From Kuschelorhynchus macadamiae (taxonomy: Eukaryota; Arthropoda; Insecta; Coleoptera; Curculionidae), in NCBI GenBank assembly GCA_030620095.1, contig JAUTXW010002448.1, positions 318,501-382,500 on the forward strand: a stretch of DNA of 64,000 nucleotides, in the 5' to 3' direction. This document shows, one piece after another, positions 25,355-36,440 of the stretch. Position 1 is the stretch's first letter. Each line of letters begins with the position of its first letter. The notes below the pieces were generated by a model. It did no database searches, was not told the DNA's origin, and saw only the letters and a list, made by a program, of their open reading frames with translations. The translations under genes and the position numbers were made by a program.

Positions 25355-26640
25355 AATGATTATTGTAACGGGAGACTTTAATATTAAGTTTAAAATCAAT
25401 GACAAAAAGGCTTTACATTTTACTGATCTAATAAGATCTTACAGGCTCACCTAAGCACTAAACTCAGTTACCAGGAGCAATGCCGGTCTGGATAACATTT
25501 TAACAAACTTTGGGCAACACACCTAAGCACTAAACTCAGTTACCAGGAGCAATGCCGGTCTGGATAACATTTTAACAAACTTTGGGCAACACATTATTTT
25601 TTTTACTTTTGATTGGGTTTAAATCAGCTTATTTCTAATATAACCACACTGGAAATCATGTAGCAGTCTTATTTTGTGACCTAACCAGGGCATTCGACTG
25701 TGTCTCGCTTGATTTCCTTACGTCTAAACTTAAATATACCAACTTTTCCCTCCAAAGTCTTAAATTAACGCATTTTTTTCTTACAAATCGGTATCAAATT
25801 GTAGCTTATAATAATAAAGTTTCAGTACTTCTGCCAAATAAATATGGAGTGCCACACTGGTCTGTACTGGGATTGCTATTGTTTATTATTTATATAAATG
25901 ATTTGATAGGCGGTCTCCGACTTATCTTGTTTGCAGATAACACAACAGCAATAAAAACGGGAAAGGATGCCTCTCAACTAGTTCGGGATGTTGGCGAGTC
26001 GCGATCGAAAATCTCTGACTGGTTTACAGCATATCAACTAACCTTAAATGTACCTAAGACTGAGAGTATGTCGTTTAAGAAATTTAGTTGATACTGTCTC
26101 AAAAAACGTATTAATAAAGACGTTTCATGCTTTGATTCAGTCAACTATATTATACATTTTAGTTTCTTGGAGACACGCAGCAGCAACATTTTTTCATTAC
26201 AGCGTAAAGCTATTCGTATAACGGCGGGATTGTCTTACCTAGAAGATTGTACGGATATATTTGGACAATTTAATATTATGACTTCGCCTTTGATATATAT
26301 TTTGAAGTGTCTTAAATATGTCAAAAATAATTCAGCCTCTTACACTAGACTGAACAATATGCGCTCTTATAGAACAGGAAATAGAGGAAATTTTATTGTT
26401 GAATTTCACCGAATAAATAAATCGAGATTTGCTTTGAACTACTTTGTACCAATTTGATTTAATAAACTTCCTAATTCCAAAAAAAAATTAAAAAAGTTAA
26501 AAGTTACTCCTATCAATGGCATTTTTTACAGTCGATAAAGTTCGTGGCTATAAATTTAAAAATGGTATTTTATATGAATTCCTAATTTGTATTCTTTAAT
26601 ATGCCGTATGTGTCTTATTGCCTTTATGACTTTATATTTT
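25355..26640 (+). pseudogene. Second APE-type LINE, internally deleted and decayed
   Basis: The start reads IIVTGDFNIKF (endonuclease GDFN) and LNSVTRSNAGLDNILTNF. The polymerase then appears abruptly as VAVLFCDLTRAFDCVS (motif A), missing the rest of the endonuclease and the fingers. Motif B is GVPHWSVLGLLLFIIYIND where GVPQGS is normal. Motif C is LILFADNTTAI, with the catalytic ADD changed to ADN, so it is certainly dead. The C-terminal part (LQRKAIRITAGLSY, YVKNNSASYTRLNNMRSYRT, NKSRFALNYFVP) and FNKLP follow from 26167. The 3' untranslated region fades out by about 26640. It is a different lineage from the copy at 14.3 kb. Confidence 0.8.
25449..25592 (+). repeat. Exact 72 bp tandem duplication inside the LINE endonuclease
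   Basis: Copies at 25449-25520 and 25521-25592 are identical over the full unit. The unit is 24 codons, so the frame is kept. Perfect identity in an otherwise decayed element points to a recent local event. Confidence 0.95.
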
Positions 26641-26649
26641 TAATTTATG

Positions 26650-27969
26650 TATTTTCTTTTAGTTTAGCAATACTTTGACGTGTGGGTAAACATATCTATG
26701 TATTCTATCTCCTATCTATAAATCATAAATTTTTGTGATATTTAAACTTGCTTCTAAGTATTCCCTTTGTGAATTAGCAAACATTAGTGCGAATTTATAG
26801 TTGGGAATAATCTAATGTGATTTCGAACTTCTTCTAACTTTTCCAGGTAGGTGACACGTTTAGTATTTTTAATTTTGTTGGAGATTGAAGAAGTTTTTTA
26901 TATAATTTTTTATAAAAATTCTTTGTTGACTTATATTCAACGTGTTACAGAAAAATTCTTTACATACTCGATGCTTTTCAAAATTAAGTTCAAAATAATA
27001 CTGAAACATCTCGGTTTATGTTAATTTCTTTCTTGCGGTATAGAAGTGGCTGAATTTTAGTTATGTATTTACTAAAGAAGTGATTTTATTTAAATAGTTT
27101 AATTTCCAACATTGACTGTAAATCTTCTTTCGACTTTCTTCGCAAAAAAATTCGGTACATTTTAAACTACACTGAGGTCTACAAGTTTCCTTTTTGGCCT
27201 CTCTTTTTTTATGACTTTTCCTTTTATGTCAGTGTATTCTTTTCCATATTCTCTTTGCTCTTTTCTAATATTGCATTTTCTGAACACCGCGTTTTCTTTT
27301 TCTGGTGTACTTTGAATTGATAGCTCATTTTCTATAAGAAATATATTGTTAATTGGACGAGATGTTATATCTACGTTTCTACTTACGCACACAAAAGCTT
27401 CTCGTAAATCTTTACTGCGATTTTCTTCTATTCCCCCTCTATGCATAACAAGAATTAACATCTACCTTGGCACTGTCATTATTTGTGTCCACTTCGAGGG
27501 GGAGTATAATTATATCGCAAACACAATTTGCAGTATAAGGGTTTTCTAGAACCACAACACATTTTAATGATTCACAATGAAAATCAATTCCAGCATCTTT
27601 TTTTAACATTTTACCTGTGGCCATCAATAATAAATCATCTGTAAAGTTTATTTCATTGTTATTATCATGAACATTTACCGATGTGTTATTAATTTTTTTT
27701 CCTTTAAAAAAAGACTTTACTGGTTGTGAATAATTATTCACCCCTGATTCAAATATTGGAGATTCTATTTCTGTATCATCAAGCATACTAAACGTATAAC
27801 TAATAGTTATTATGTTATTAGGTATAATAATATATTCCAAAAATGTAAATAACTGTAAATACCTTCTCGATAATTCTTTAATACAAGTTCTAACTCGTGT
27901 ACTCGCTTGAATATTGTAGTATATAATAGTATAATTATGTTTGACAAAACGGCGTATCAACCTCGACAC
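26650..27969 (-). pseudogene. Decayed gene of a multicopy insect protein family of unknown function
   Basis: Two minus-strand open frames (27969-27439 and 27461-27162) are followed downstream by further fragments in changing frames. The ordered landmarks are REYGKEYTDIKGKVIKK, KCTEFFCEESRKKIYSQCW, then FQYYFELNFEKHRVCKEFF with NTLNISQQRIF, then KLEEVRNHIRLFP and YLEASLNITKIYDL. I recognise this order (a GKxY-GK segment, a CxxKC segment, QYYF..RVCK.FFLNTLNIS, then a conserved ..H...FP.. block) from a family present in many copies in insect genomes. It probably belongs to a mobile element, but I know no assigned function. Stops at several points make this copy inactive. The upstream 176-residue frame may be its acidic N-terminus. 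Confidence 0.55.
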
Positions 27970-27979
27970 TGCTAATGTT

Positions 27980-28560
27980 GAAATTAAAAGTAGCGTTTTT
28001 GAAAGTGAAAATTATATTTCCAATGCTAAGAGGTACAAATTAGTATTTAAATTATTACGGTTGTACTTAAGCGGACCTACGCATTTTCGTTTTCTTTCCA
28101 AACAAGACTGCAGGCAGTTTGCTTAATGTCTACAGGAAAGATTTAGAGTGTTATGAATATTTAATATAACCTGCACGATTAAAGTTCCTAATTGTTATTT
28201 TAATGTCCAGCGCCACACGCATTAAAACTTTCCGTCTTAAATAGTCGTCCGTTTTAGGCACCGGAGAGTTGAAGTTGGTTGAATTTGTCATTTTTTATAA
28301 TTTCAATTATTTTTTTCCTTTGTCAAAACCATTCCTTCTCTCAAAAACTTCACCACTATACTGACTTCTCGAGTTATTTTAACAGTGATGTGTTTTCTAA
28401 CCCCACCTTCAAAATATTGACCAAGTGACCATTGGTTAGAACGGATATTGAACATTTCGACACCGTGCTTTAATATTCTAGTGGGAGGTTAAACATTAAA
28501 ATACTAAAAACATCTTTCTGGTCAATTAATTTTCTTATTTTCTATTGAACAAAGCTATTC
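27980..28560. other. Non-coding stretch, no gene seen
   Basis: No coding or RNA feature is supportable. The segment grades into the dispersed repeat that starts near 28570. Confidence 0.35.
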
Positions 28561-28569
28561 TAGGTGATT

Positions 28570-29241
28570 CTAGTTTATCCCTATATCGTATTTAAGTTTT
28601 GCGCAAAATTTGAAGTTAATTCAATAAGAATTTTTGACATTGATTTTTAAAAATTATTATATTATATCCCACACGCTTGCATAAAATTTAAAATTAATCA
28701 AAGAGGTAGTTTTTTCATGCTGAATTTTTAAATATTTATTAGATTGCCATCTTGGAATCGTACCAAAATGTTACTTGTTAATTTTTATGTAACACTTGAT
28801 TTTTGCTCAAAATTCGATGAATCGTTTTTTTAATAATAGTTTTTTTTTAACATTTGACCGGGCCGCATTTTTGTTCGGTCATATTGGATTTTTACCGAAA
28901 TGCTACCAGGTAAACCCTATATGAAACTCAATTTTTGACCAAAATTTGAAGTCAATTGGATAAGTAGTTCTTTAGCTAAGCCGCGAATTGACAGATAAAT
29001 AGATAGACCGACAGGTAGTCCGACCGACCAACAGTCCGACAGAATAGAGAAAACATATTTTTTTGGAATATAGGAATACACGAAAATATGTAAAACGCGA
29101 GAGGGTGATATTTCACGGTTACATACATTTTATTTGGCCGCCGTTTTGTGCCGCCATCTTGAATTCATACCACAATTTTATAACTTCTTCACTATATCAT
29201 ACTTAAGTTTTACACAAAATTTGAAAATAATCTAATAAGTA
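28570..29241. repeat. Dispersed repeat with AAATTTGAAGT phrases and a GACCGACAG core
   Basis: At least four internal reiterations of a phrase like CACAAAATTTGAAGTTAAT occur about every 100-300 bp. A run of ACCGACAG-type units at about 29005-29040 is followed by a GAGAAAACATATTTTTTTGG segment and a CGCGAGAGGGTGATATTTC segment. Diverged copies, some in reverse orientation, lie at 36700-36800, 46015-46180 and 49079-49440. It is non-coding. It resembles microsatellite-bearing interspersed repeats common in insects. Its right edge abuts the mariner-type copy at 29242. Confidence 0.65.
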
Positions 29242-29455
29242 GGGGCGTCAAGTCTGGTGGCCGAGGTTTTGTCAAGCTATTCCTGAGCATAGTGTGAAGG
29301 TACACCATCCTGCTGCAACCAGGTGCCATTATTTGGTACCGCATTATCTAAAAAAATATTTTGAGTGTAATTTCATAGAAGTATTATAGAGTAGCGAAAA
29401 AGAACTTAAAGGATTAGGATATAATTGCACCTAAGCCGGAACAATTTCAGTTATT

Positions 29456-29853
29456 CTTCTTCAAGTGCCGTACCCATATTCGGGCGTTGGCGATGGTCAG
29501 TGAGTGCCTTGAAACCTATCTTATATTAAGATGTATATGGTTTCTTGAATGCACTACACTAGACCATTATACTAGGGAATGTGTTCTACGTAGTGGTTTC
29601 CCGTTGCCTTCTACGCAGTTGTGTCGTGTAGTGTATGTGTTGAGTAAGAGGCTTTGTTACTGTTCGCAGTCGACCCAAGTCTACGAACAGAGTCGTTAAT
29701 GTATTATCCCAACGACCAAAGGCACCTCGGGAAGGTACCGGACCAGGCATATCGAGCACTCTTTATTTTTTTAAAAAGTGCCGGCTACGCCAAGTCTCGA
29801 ACCCGCGCCTTCCGGGTGGAAGCCGGCTCCCTTACCACTGAGCCACCGAGGTG
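29456..29853 (-). mobile_element. tRNA-derived SINE with exact 11 bp target duplication
   Basis: On the minus strand the head (29853 downward) has an A box TGGCTCAGTGGT and a B box GGTTCGAGACT spaced as in tRNA genes, so it would be transcribed by RNA polymerase III. A body of about 300 bp follows and the tail ends with a GGCACTTGAAGAAG-type segment. The flanking TTTCAGTTATT occurs exactly at 29445-29455 and 29854-29864. It is inserted within the mariner-type element, so it is younger. Open frames reading through it (29487-29699, 29654-29866) are not genes. Confidence 0.88.
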
Positions 29854-29889
29854 TTTCAGTTATTAATAATTTCAAATACCTGGCACTTT

Positions 29890-30490
29890 TCAGATTTCCC
29901 TCTAAGAAAAGGGGTGCAATTATCCTCCGACCTAATATCCCAGCCCAATAGTTGAGTTTTTAGGGAAATCGGGAGTGATGTTCTCGTATACCTGGATACG
30001 GTTTTTCCCTTGCCCAGTATCGACAAATATTCCGTTTGACGGTTTCGTTTAAAGTGAAAGTCGACTCATCAAAAAACATTATTTGACGAATGAAATTTGA
30101 ATTGGCCTTACAAAGTTTCGTCATCGTCTGACACAATTCTAACCGCCTGTCGTAATCATCGTCAGAAACTTCTTGTGCTAGTGTTATTTTATAGATGTAG
30201 AATTTTTCAGAATATTGTAATCGATACACGGACATGTGGAATACGTCATGATTTAGACTAATTTGTCTTGTAGAAATGTGGGGATTCTCCTCCAAACTGA
30301 CTAACATATCCAAAGCCTTATCGTCATATGTCGCTGTTTTAAGATGGGCAGATCTCGTAGTATATTTCGTATGTCTTGTAACGAGTTTTGTCGAAATTCT
30401 GCACACAATAGACGCTGCTATTGGATTTCGATTGGGATATTTATCATTAGAAGTTCTATTGTTTAAGTTTCGCTTAACGAATCCATTATT
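29890..30490 (-). pseudogene. Mariner-type transposase, N-terminal and first catalytic region
   Basis: The longest frame (30406-29960) contains the end of the helix-turn-helix domain and the linker KTATYDDKALDMLVSLEENP, then HISTRQISLNHDVFHMSVYR. It continues to DYDRRLELCQTMT and the first catalytic Asp in IMFFDESTFTLNETVKR with CRYW. Just upstream another frame gives NDKYPNRNPIAASIVCRIS, the helix-turn-helix core. Downstream, stops and frameshifts precede the SINE. Beyond the SINE a residual QQDG-type motif (the second catalytic Asp region) lies at about 29310. Same family as the copy at 9070-10080. Confidence 0.8.
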
Positions 30491-30869
30491 TTAACTCTGA
30501 CGTTGACAGAACTTAATACTTCAACTGGTATCTAAATAATGATTTCTGTTCAGGTGAACAAATAACATTAATAATCTGTTAAAAATGCCCAATTACTCAA
30601 AAACCGTTCAATTTAGGAATTAAATGTATGTTAGGAAAATATTTAGAATAATTAGCACAATTGGAAAGTGTAATAAAATACAGGGAATTTCTTTTAAAAA
30701 ATAAAATTTTCTATTAATTACTGAAAAATGGTAAACTTGACAATATTGCAAATGTCACCAGCAGTTTGATCGCATTTCCATGATAGTCCCTACAAATTTA
30801 ATTAAAATTGAATGAGCGATTATTGATATATTTGGATGTTTCCAGACTTTTCTTACAAACTATATACTT

Positions 30870-31870
30870 CCGAAGACATTTGTATAAATCCGAAAAACTG
30901 AAATTTTGTTTTTTTTATGATGTTATTCGATTATTTAAAATACAATTTATACTCCCACTGGTACCTACTTTTTGTTCCCTATCAGAATCTGAACTTTAAT
31001 TTTCTAAGCGCGTTATCTATATATTAGTTTATTCGGTTTCAACATTTCAAACCTTATAAAAATTTCTTCAATTTTTGAACGATTTTTTTATTTTGTTTTT
31101 TTATTGTTTATATTTCTAACAATTATACTTATACTAATACAAAAACTAAAGAAAATGTAATGGAAATTCAGCAACTTCTCAAGAATATATTTTGAGTTTG
31201 AGGTGATTCCTAAACCACAACAGCCACAAAGTTTTTTCAAATACTACCATGACATAAATGTGTATTATCCGTTAACTAGAAGTTGATATGTAAGCTGTCT
31301 AGGGGTGTGGTTTTATATTAGATTTTCATATTAGAAGTAAGCACTAATAATCGATCCGTATTTTTTGAAAAGATTAAGGCTAAACCAAATTTGTTAGCGT
31401 TCTAGCAAAACGTCTAAACATATTTTAATTTCTCTATAAAAGTAATTTTAATTTTCTTTCACCAACACTATACAGATTAATATTTACGAGTTTTTTAGAC
31501 TCCCGATTTTTTTTAAATAAAATGTGTCAGGTACCTTCAAAGAATTATCGATTATCATTGCTGGCGATTTTAAACCTTTCCGTTTTCTATGTATTTTGTA
31601 AAAACTATTAATTTAAAAACTTTTTTACCAGGGACCAACATTTTAATGGAAATGCAGTTGCTACTCTTTTTCTAAACATTCCTTCTGTTGCGTCGCCGAT
31701 TTACTAAGGTAAAATTATTAAAATATTTTTAAATTGTGTGGCATGTAATATGTGTAAACACAAATAACTATAGTAATGGGTAATATTTGGGTTACTTCAG
31801 AGCAACTGAGACGTACTTTCAAGAATGAGCGATAGCAACTCAGCCAGCGTCTTTTTTTTAACTTAATCTT
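30870..31870. other. AT-rich non-coding stretch, no gene seen
   Basis: No motif-bearing frame, RNA gene or repeat boundary was identified between the mariner-type element and the hAT element. Confidence 0.5.
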
Positions 31871-31879
31871 CCCCTATAT

Positions 31880-32877
31880 CAAGGGTCTTCATCCCGCGGC
31901 CCGCGGAGCACCATCCATGGTAGAAAAAAATGATGGACTCGTGGGTTTGATGAAAAAACAACAGAAAGATCTTCCTTTGATGCATTACCATTGTATCGTT
32001 CATCAAGAAAATCTTTGTACAAAATTCACAAATATTGATGAGGTGAAGTGGTCGTAAAAATTGTGAACTTTTTTAAATCACGCGACCTCAACCAAAGAGA
32101 ATTCCAAAATTTTGTACACGAAATAAATGCCGAGTATGGTGATGTGACATATTTTTCTGATATTCGTTGGCGCCCTCCTTCATGGGAACCAAAGGGAGTT
32201 CATCAATTTAGTAACCCCGACTGCATGCGCGACTTTAGATTTCTCCCGGACATCACGCTGCACCTCAATGACTTAAACACCAAACTACAAGGAAAAGAAA
32301 ATCTCATCAACAACCTACTTGACACTGTAAAGGCATTTGAGTTTAAACTGGATTTATTGGAAAAATCAGTGTATCCGTTGTAGACATGCCTGAAAATTGT
32401 CAGATGTGGCTTACCGATTTGCAGTGTAATTCGGAACGGAAAGACAAGTTCGACATGGGATTTCTTGATTTTTATTCAAAATATGTCGATCAAAACTCGT
32501 TTCCTAAAATCATGCGAAAACATGCCCAGAAAATGATATCTCTGTTTGGAAGCTCATATGTGTGCGAGCAGTTGTTTTCTCGTATGAAAAATGTGAAGTC
32601 TAAAACAAGGTTGAGAGTTACAGACGCACATCTGGAAGGAAGTTTACGGGTTGCAACTACAAAAATAAAACCAAATATCGACACACTTGTCAAAAATAAA
32701 CAATGTCAAAAATTGCATTGATTGATTGAACTTTTTATCCAATAAAGATTATTACACTCTAAAATTATATGTTTTTTTATTTTATTGATATTGTGGTAAA
32801 GTGACGTGCATTGTGGCCTTTCGGACGATGTGAAATCGATTTTTGTCCCTTGCACTAAAAACGATTGAAGACCCTTG
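31880..32877 (+). mobile_element. Internally deleted hAT transposon with 8 bp target duplication
   Basis: The termini share the inverted repeat CAAGGGTCTTCA, 12 of 12 bases. Both are flanked by the identical octamer CCCTATAT (31872-31879 and 32878-32885). An 8 bp duplication and short inverted ends are diagnostic of the hAT superfamily. At 998 bp it is much shorter than an autonomous hAT, and only C-terminal transposase pieces remain. Confidence 0.92.
31921..32721 (+). pseudogene. hAT transposase remnant (GTF2IRD2/ZBED-like type)
   Basis: Three pieces in order are present. First, VEKNDGLVGLMKK with HYHCIVHQENLCTKF ends at a stop near 32055. Second, the frame 32048-32383 has VVVKIVNFFKSRDLNQREF, EYGDVTYFSDIRW and later LQGKENLINNLLDTVKAFEF. 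Third, 32386-32721 ends with SLFGSSYVCEQLFSRMKNVK and RVTDAHLEGSLRVATT, the hAT dimerisation region. The order and wording match the hAT-derived proteins related to vertebrate GTF2IRD2. The N-terminal BED finger and first catalytic region are gone. The segment after IRW is deleted. Confidence 0.85.
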
Positions 32878-32889
32878 CCCTATATAAAA

Positions 32890-34130
32890 CTTTTTTCTTG
32901 GGGGGCATTTTGCCAAATCTTATCTATGAAAATGAAATTAACAGTCTTACCGAATTAAGACTACAAATAAGAAACGCCTTGCATAATATAAGAAGATTTA
33001 TCGAAATTGCTATTTATGTAATCAGTAAAATTGTAATATTTTTGAACAATTAGAGAATTTGAAATTAAAATTAATTAATACAATTAAAATTAAACAATGA
33101 TAGGTTAGTAATAAATATTTTTTTTTATAAATATTTCTTTGTCTTGCACAGTTCGTTCCAATTCCCACTTGCTTTGTTGCCAAAGAATTTTGTAATATTT
33201 TATGTTATGTGGCAAATCTTATTTACAAAGCTCAATACGTAATTAAAATAATTTAAAAATGTAATAATTTATTGTTTTTTTGAAGAAACAAAATAAAAAA
33301 ACGGTTAAAGTATTAACGATGTTTATAGGGTTCTAAATGGGATAAACTGATATGTTGATAACATGTAGTCGGCCCAAGAGTTTACAAAACTGCAACAAAA
33401 TTACAAGTCCGTATTTAAATGATGATCGTGGCCAGAAAATGACACACACCTATAAAATCTAATAAAAGATACGGATAGCGAACAAAATTACTCGGAATGT
33501 TGTAAATTTCTCGGTGTCTAAATGCACCCTCATTTGCGCAACTTTACCCCCCTTTAATCCACTTTTTGTCTCATACCGTTTCATTATAATTTGTCGCTAT
33601 AATAAATTCACAAATATAGTCTTGACTTATATACACAACCACTAAAATGCTTCATATATTAAAATTACTGTTCGTCACTTAGCACAAAATTTCCTAGGAG
33701 GCCAGTTTTTATTTTTTTTTGTTAGGTCCGGTAATACCGAATAAGACTTAGATTTTAAAAGTGACATATATTGTCAATTTAAAAAATATTTGTTTTGATG
33801 TTTCGGCAAGAGACCCTCGCCTTTTTTAAAATGTTAATCCAAGAATCGTTATTAGTCAGTTATAATATTACATTAAAAAAAAACAAAATTACACTTTGAT
33901 CTACACACAATATAAACGTAAGAAAGAGATCAATGCAACAATATTTTATAATATGGGCTTCTTGATAACATGATATCTGTATCATGTGTGTATCATGTGC
34001 TTCATGACTTAAAACATGGAAATTTAACCCAAATGTGAATTTTGGATTTTTACCGACGCATCTTAATCATAATGAATTTATCTTAATAAAGGCAAGCTAA
34101 TAGGTTATTAAGATTGCCAAGCAGATACTA
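32890..34130. other. AT-rich non-coding stretch, no gene seen
   Basis: Nothing recognisable was seen on either strand. Confidence 0.5.
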
Positions 34131-34149
34131 TCGATGATGCCACTGGGTG

Positions 34150-34303
34150 ATTTTTATTATTATTTTTTGTCTCAAAGTATTCCTGTAGTTGTATTTTATA
34201 CTGACGGGATTATGCCAAATCAGTACAAAAAGAACAAAAAAAAGGAAAAGGAAAAAATTAACTATTGTAATTGTAATTGTAAATGGCCGATTTCTGGTTG
34301 TTC
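34150..34303 (-). mobile_element. Dong/R4-like LINE 3' end, copy A
   Basis: A very short 5'-truncated copy comprising only 3' untranslated sequence. It has the same GTATTCCTGTAGTTG and TATACTGACGG phrases as the next two copies and is bounded at both ends by TTA repeats. It reads on the minus strand. Confidence 0.6.
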
Positions 34304-34755
34304 CTTTTATTATTATTATTTCTCCACATTGTTGTCTCAGAGTATTCCTGTAGTTGTATTTTATATTGACGGAATTGTGCCGTCAGTATAAAAAAAAAGA
34401 AAAAAGGCAACTATTGTGTATTAAGAAATGATCCAACGATGCTACATTTTTTTTAAAATGACCGATTTCTGGATGTTCCCGTGAAGGTCTGTATTAAGTT
34501 CTAATTGAGCCAAATGCGGTGTAAACGTTGTTGGGGTGAGGCCTGGTACTGATATGACGAGAGGAATAATAATGACTCTTTCCTGTTTCCACAGCCTTTT
34601 TATTTCCATTGCTAAGTCGGTGTATTTGGCGATCTTTTTATTGTCAATTAAATAAGTGATCTGTTCTTTTTTGAATTGAAAGGTGATATCGGTTCTGTTT
34701 GCGGGGATTGTTTTATCTATGTGGATGTTAAGGTCCCAGTAGGTCCCCGGTATTA
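34304..34755 (-). mobile_element. Dong/R4-like LINE 3' part, copy B
   Basis: The minus-strand frame from 34760 reads YWDLNIHIDKTIPANRTDI, then FQFKKEQITYLID, then KYTDLAMEIKRLWKQERVII, and ends near 34442. This is the C-terminal restriction-like endonuclease region of R2/R4-type LINEs. The usual RPDI is here NRTDI, and YLIDIAIP is cut to YLID. The 3' untranslated part contains a hairpin (TATATTGACGG pairing with CCGTCAGTATA) and ends at TAA repeats. It is truncated at the 5' side by more TAA repeats. Confidence 0.75.
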
Positions 34756-35223
34756 TTATTGTTATTATTATTATTATTATTATTATTAATATTATTATTA
34801 TTATTATTATTTCTCCACATTGTTGTCTCACAATATTCCTGTGGTTGTATTTTATACTGACGGAATTATACCGTCAGTATAAAAAGAAAAAGGAAGAAAA
34901 ACAACTATTGTGTATTAAGAAATGATCCAACGATGCTACATTTTTTTCAAAATGACAGATTTCTGGATGTCCCTGTGAATGTCTGTATTAAGTCTTAATT
35001 GAGCCAAATGCGGTGTAAACGTTGTTGGGGTGAGGCCTGTTACTGATATAATGAGAGAAACAATGATGACTCTTTTCTTTTTCCACAGCCTTTTTCTTTC
35101 CATTGCCAAGTCGGTGTATTTGGTGATCTTCTCACTGTAACATCCACTCGTTATGTGATCGATCGTTTCTCTCTGGTAACATATGTCCTGTCGTCTTCAA
35201 TGGTTGTTTCCTTGATGATATGC
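34756..35223 (-). mobile_element. Dong/R4-like LINE 3' part, copy C
   Basis: Largely a repeat of copy B. It has the same 3' untranslated sequence with a perfect 11 bp hairpin (TATACTGACGG/CCGTCAGTATA) and the same ITSVTGLTPTTFTPHLAQLE-like coding end with scattered changes. It starts in a (TTA)n run (34756-34811) and is bounded at the other side by TTA repeats at about 35224-35237. Confidence 0.7.
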
Positions 35224-36440
35224 TTATTATTATTATCGAAATTGACAATCAATTTCTCAATAAATGTTGGGTACCAAGCCCATCCTGGATGAACGCATCC
35301 AGAGGAGTGGGCTTGTTTCTATTAGTTCTATGTATGTATGTTCTGTAAGAATTTTTTCACTATTTGACAAGTACTGAGCAGGTCTGCCTCCTGAATGTCG
35401 ATGAAGGTCTTAGTATGTAGTCCTATGATTTTTAGGTTATGTTCTAGTGTTTTGGGAACTAGTCCAGTTGATGATACGATGATCGGTATCACATGAACCT
35501 TATTCAGTCACCACATCAGCTGTATCTCGATTGCCAGCTCTGCATATTTGTCCTTGTACTCTTGATATTTATCCAACACGTTGTTATTGTTGGGTACAGC
35601 GACATCTCCCAAATAAGCTGTCTTTATTTCCTTATTTAACAGTATCACATCAGGCCGATTATTCGTCACCCGTCTTTCGGTGATAATTGTCCAGTACAGT
35701 TTAAAGGCTTTACTGCCTAAACTAAAGATTTTAACTTGGTTGGTATTTATAATAAGGCGCAAAAGTGTTAAGGAGCCCGTATCTATTGGCAAGCTTCTGC
35801 TGTATGATGTGACACACCTGGTTATGTCGCTGTAGTTAGTCCCTGTTTGCTAGGTAAGTGCAGGCAGATATTACATGCTGTATAGTATCTGATATCTCGC
35901 TACATTTTCGACACACTTATCGCATTCAACGGACCGGTCTTTGATGACAAATTCAGTGTAATTTTGTGTGGTAATAACTTGGTCAAGTATTGCTATTGCA
36001 AATCCTTCTGTCTCTAAGAATAGTTGTCCATCCTTCAGCCACCTGTTGTTCTTAGCTATGTGTGGCTGATTCAACTCATTATGATTTTGGCCGTGCAGTG
36101 CCATTTGAACCCACTGTTCTTATTTGTCGGGGTCTGAAATTGACTTTAGGATGATGTTGTCACTTTCGAGATTGAGAGGAGAGACCGAGTTGTCACTTAA
36201 GGCCAGTCTGCGGTGTAAGCTTGATGTTTGTGCCTTGTTGGTGAAGAAATCTCTCAATTTTTGCGGCTGTCGGGAATGCGAATTGGTCAAGTCAAAATGG
36301 GATCTTCCACATTTTCTTCGTGGTAAGGTCATTCGGAGAGTTGATGAGCTTGGGTAGTGTGACTTGGTCATCATTAGGCGAGTAGTTCGCTGTAGTCCCT
36401 CTAGCTCTGTGTTAGTCCATTTCAAGATTCTGCAACTGTA
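35224..36440 (-). mobile_element. Dong/R4-like LINE, copy D (left arm of inverted pair)
   Basis: A different subfamily from A-C. Minus-strand fragments include the N-terminal part with ...KSLIDPDK..., LNQPHIAKNNRWLKDGQLFL, QNYTEFVIKDRSVECDKCVE, and then FKLYWTIITERRVTNNRPDV with KTAYLGDVAVPNNNNV and YAELAIEIQLMW. The RPDV and DVAVP strings are the PD and D positions of the restriction-like endonuclease. It is broken into at least three frames. Both ends lie in TTA/TAA repeats (about 35224-35237 and 36440-36466). It is inverted relative to copy E. Confidence 0.78.

Larger units (their letters stand above)
29242..30862 (-). mobile_element. Second mariner-type element, 3'-truncated and split by a SINE
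   Basis: The right end (about 30725-30862) matches the end of the element at 8.3-10.4 kb in spacing and phrases, for example GTTTCC, then TTACA and TATA at the tip. The transposase runs leftward and is cut at 29242 in the DLTPL motif, where the dispersed repeat begins, so the C-terminal tail and the other end are lost. A SINE sits inside it. Confidence 0.7.

Noticed and set aside
29487..29866. Two overlapping plus-strand open frames
   Set aside because: They lie in the antisense strand of the SINE and its flanks. The A and B boxes and target duplication explain the sequence.
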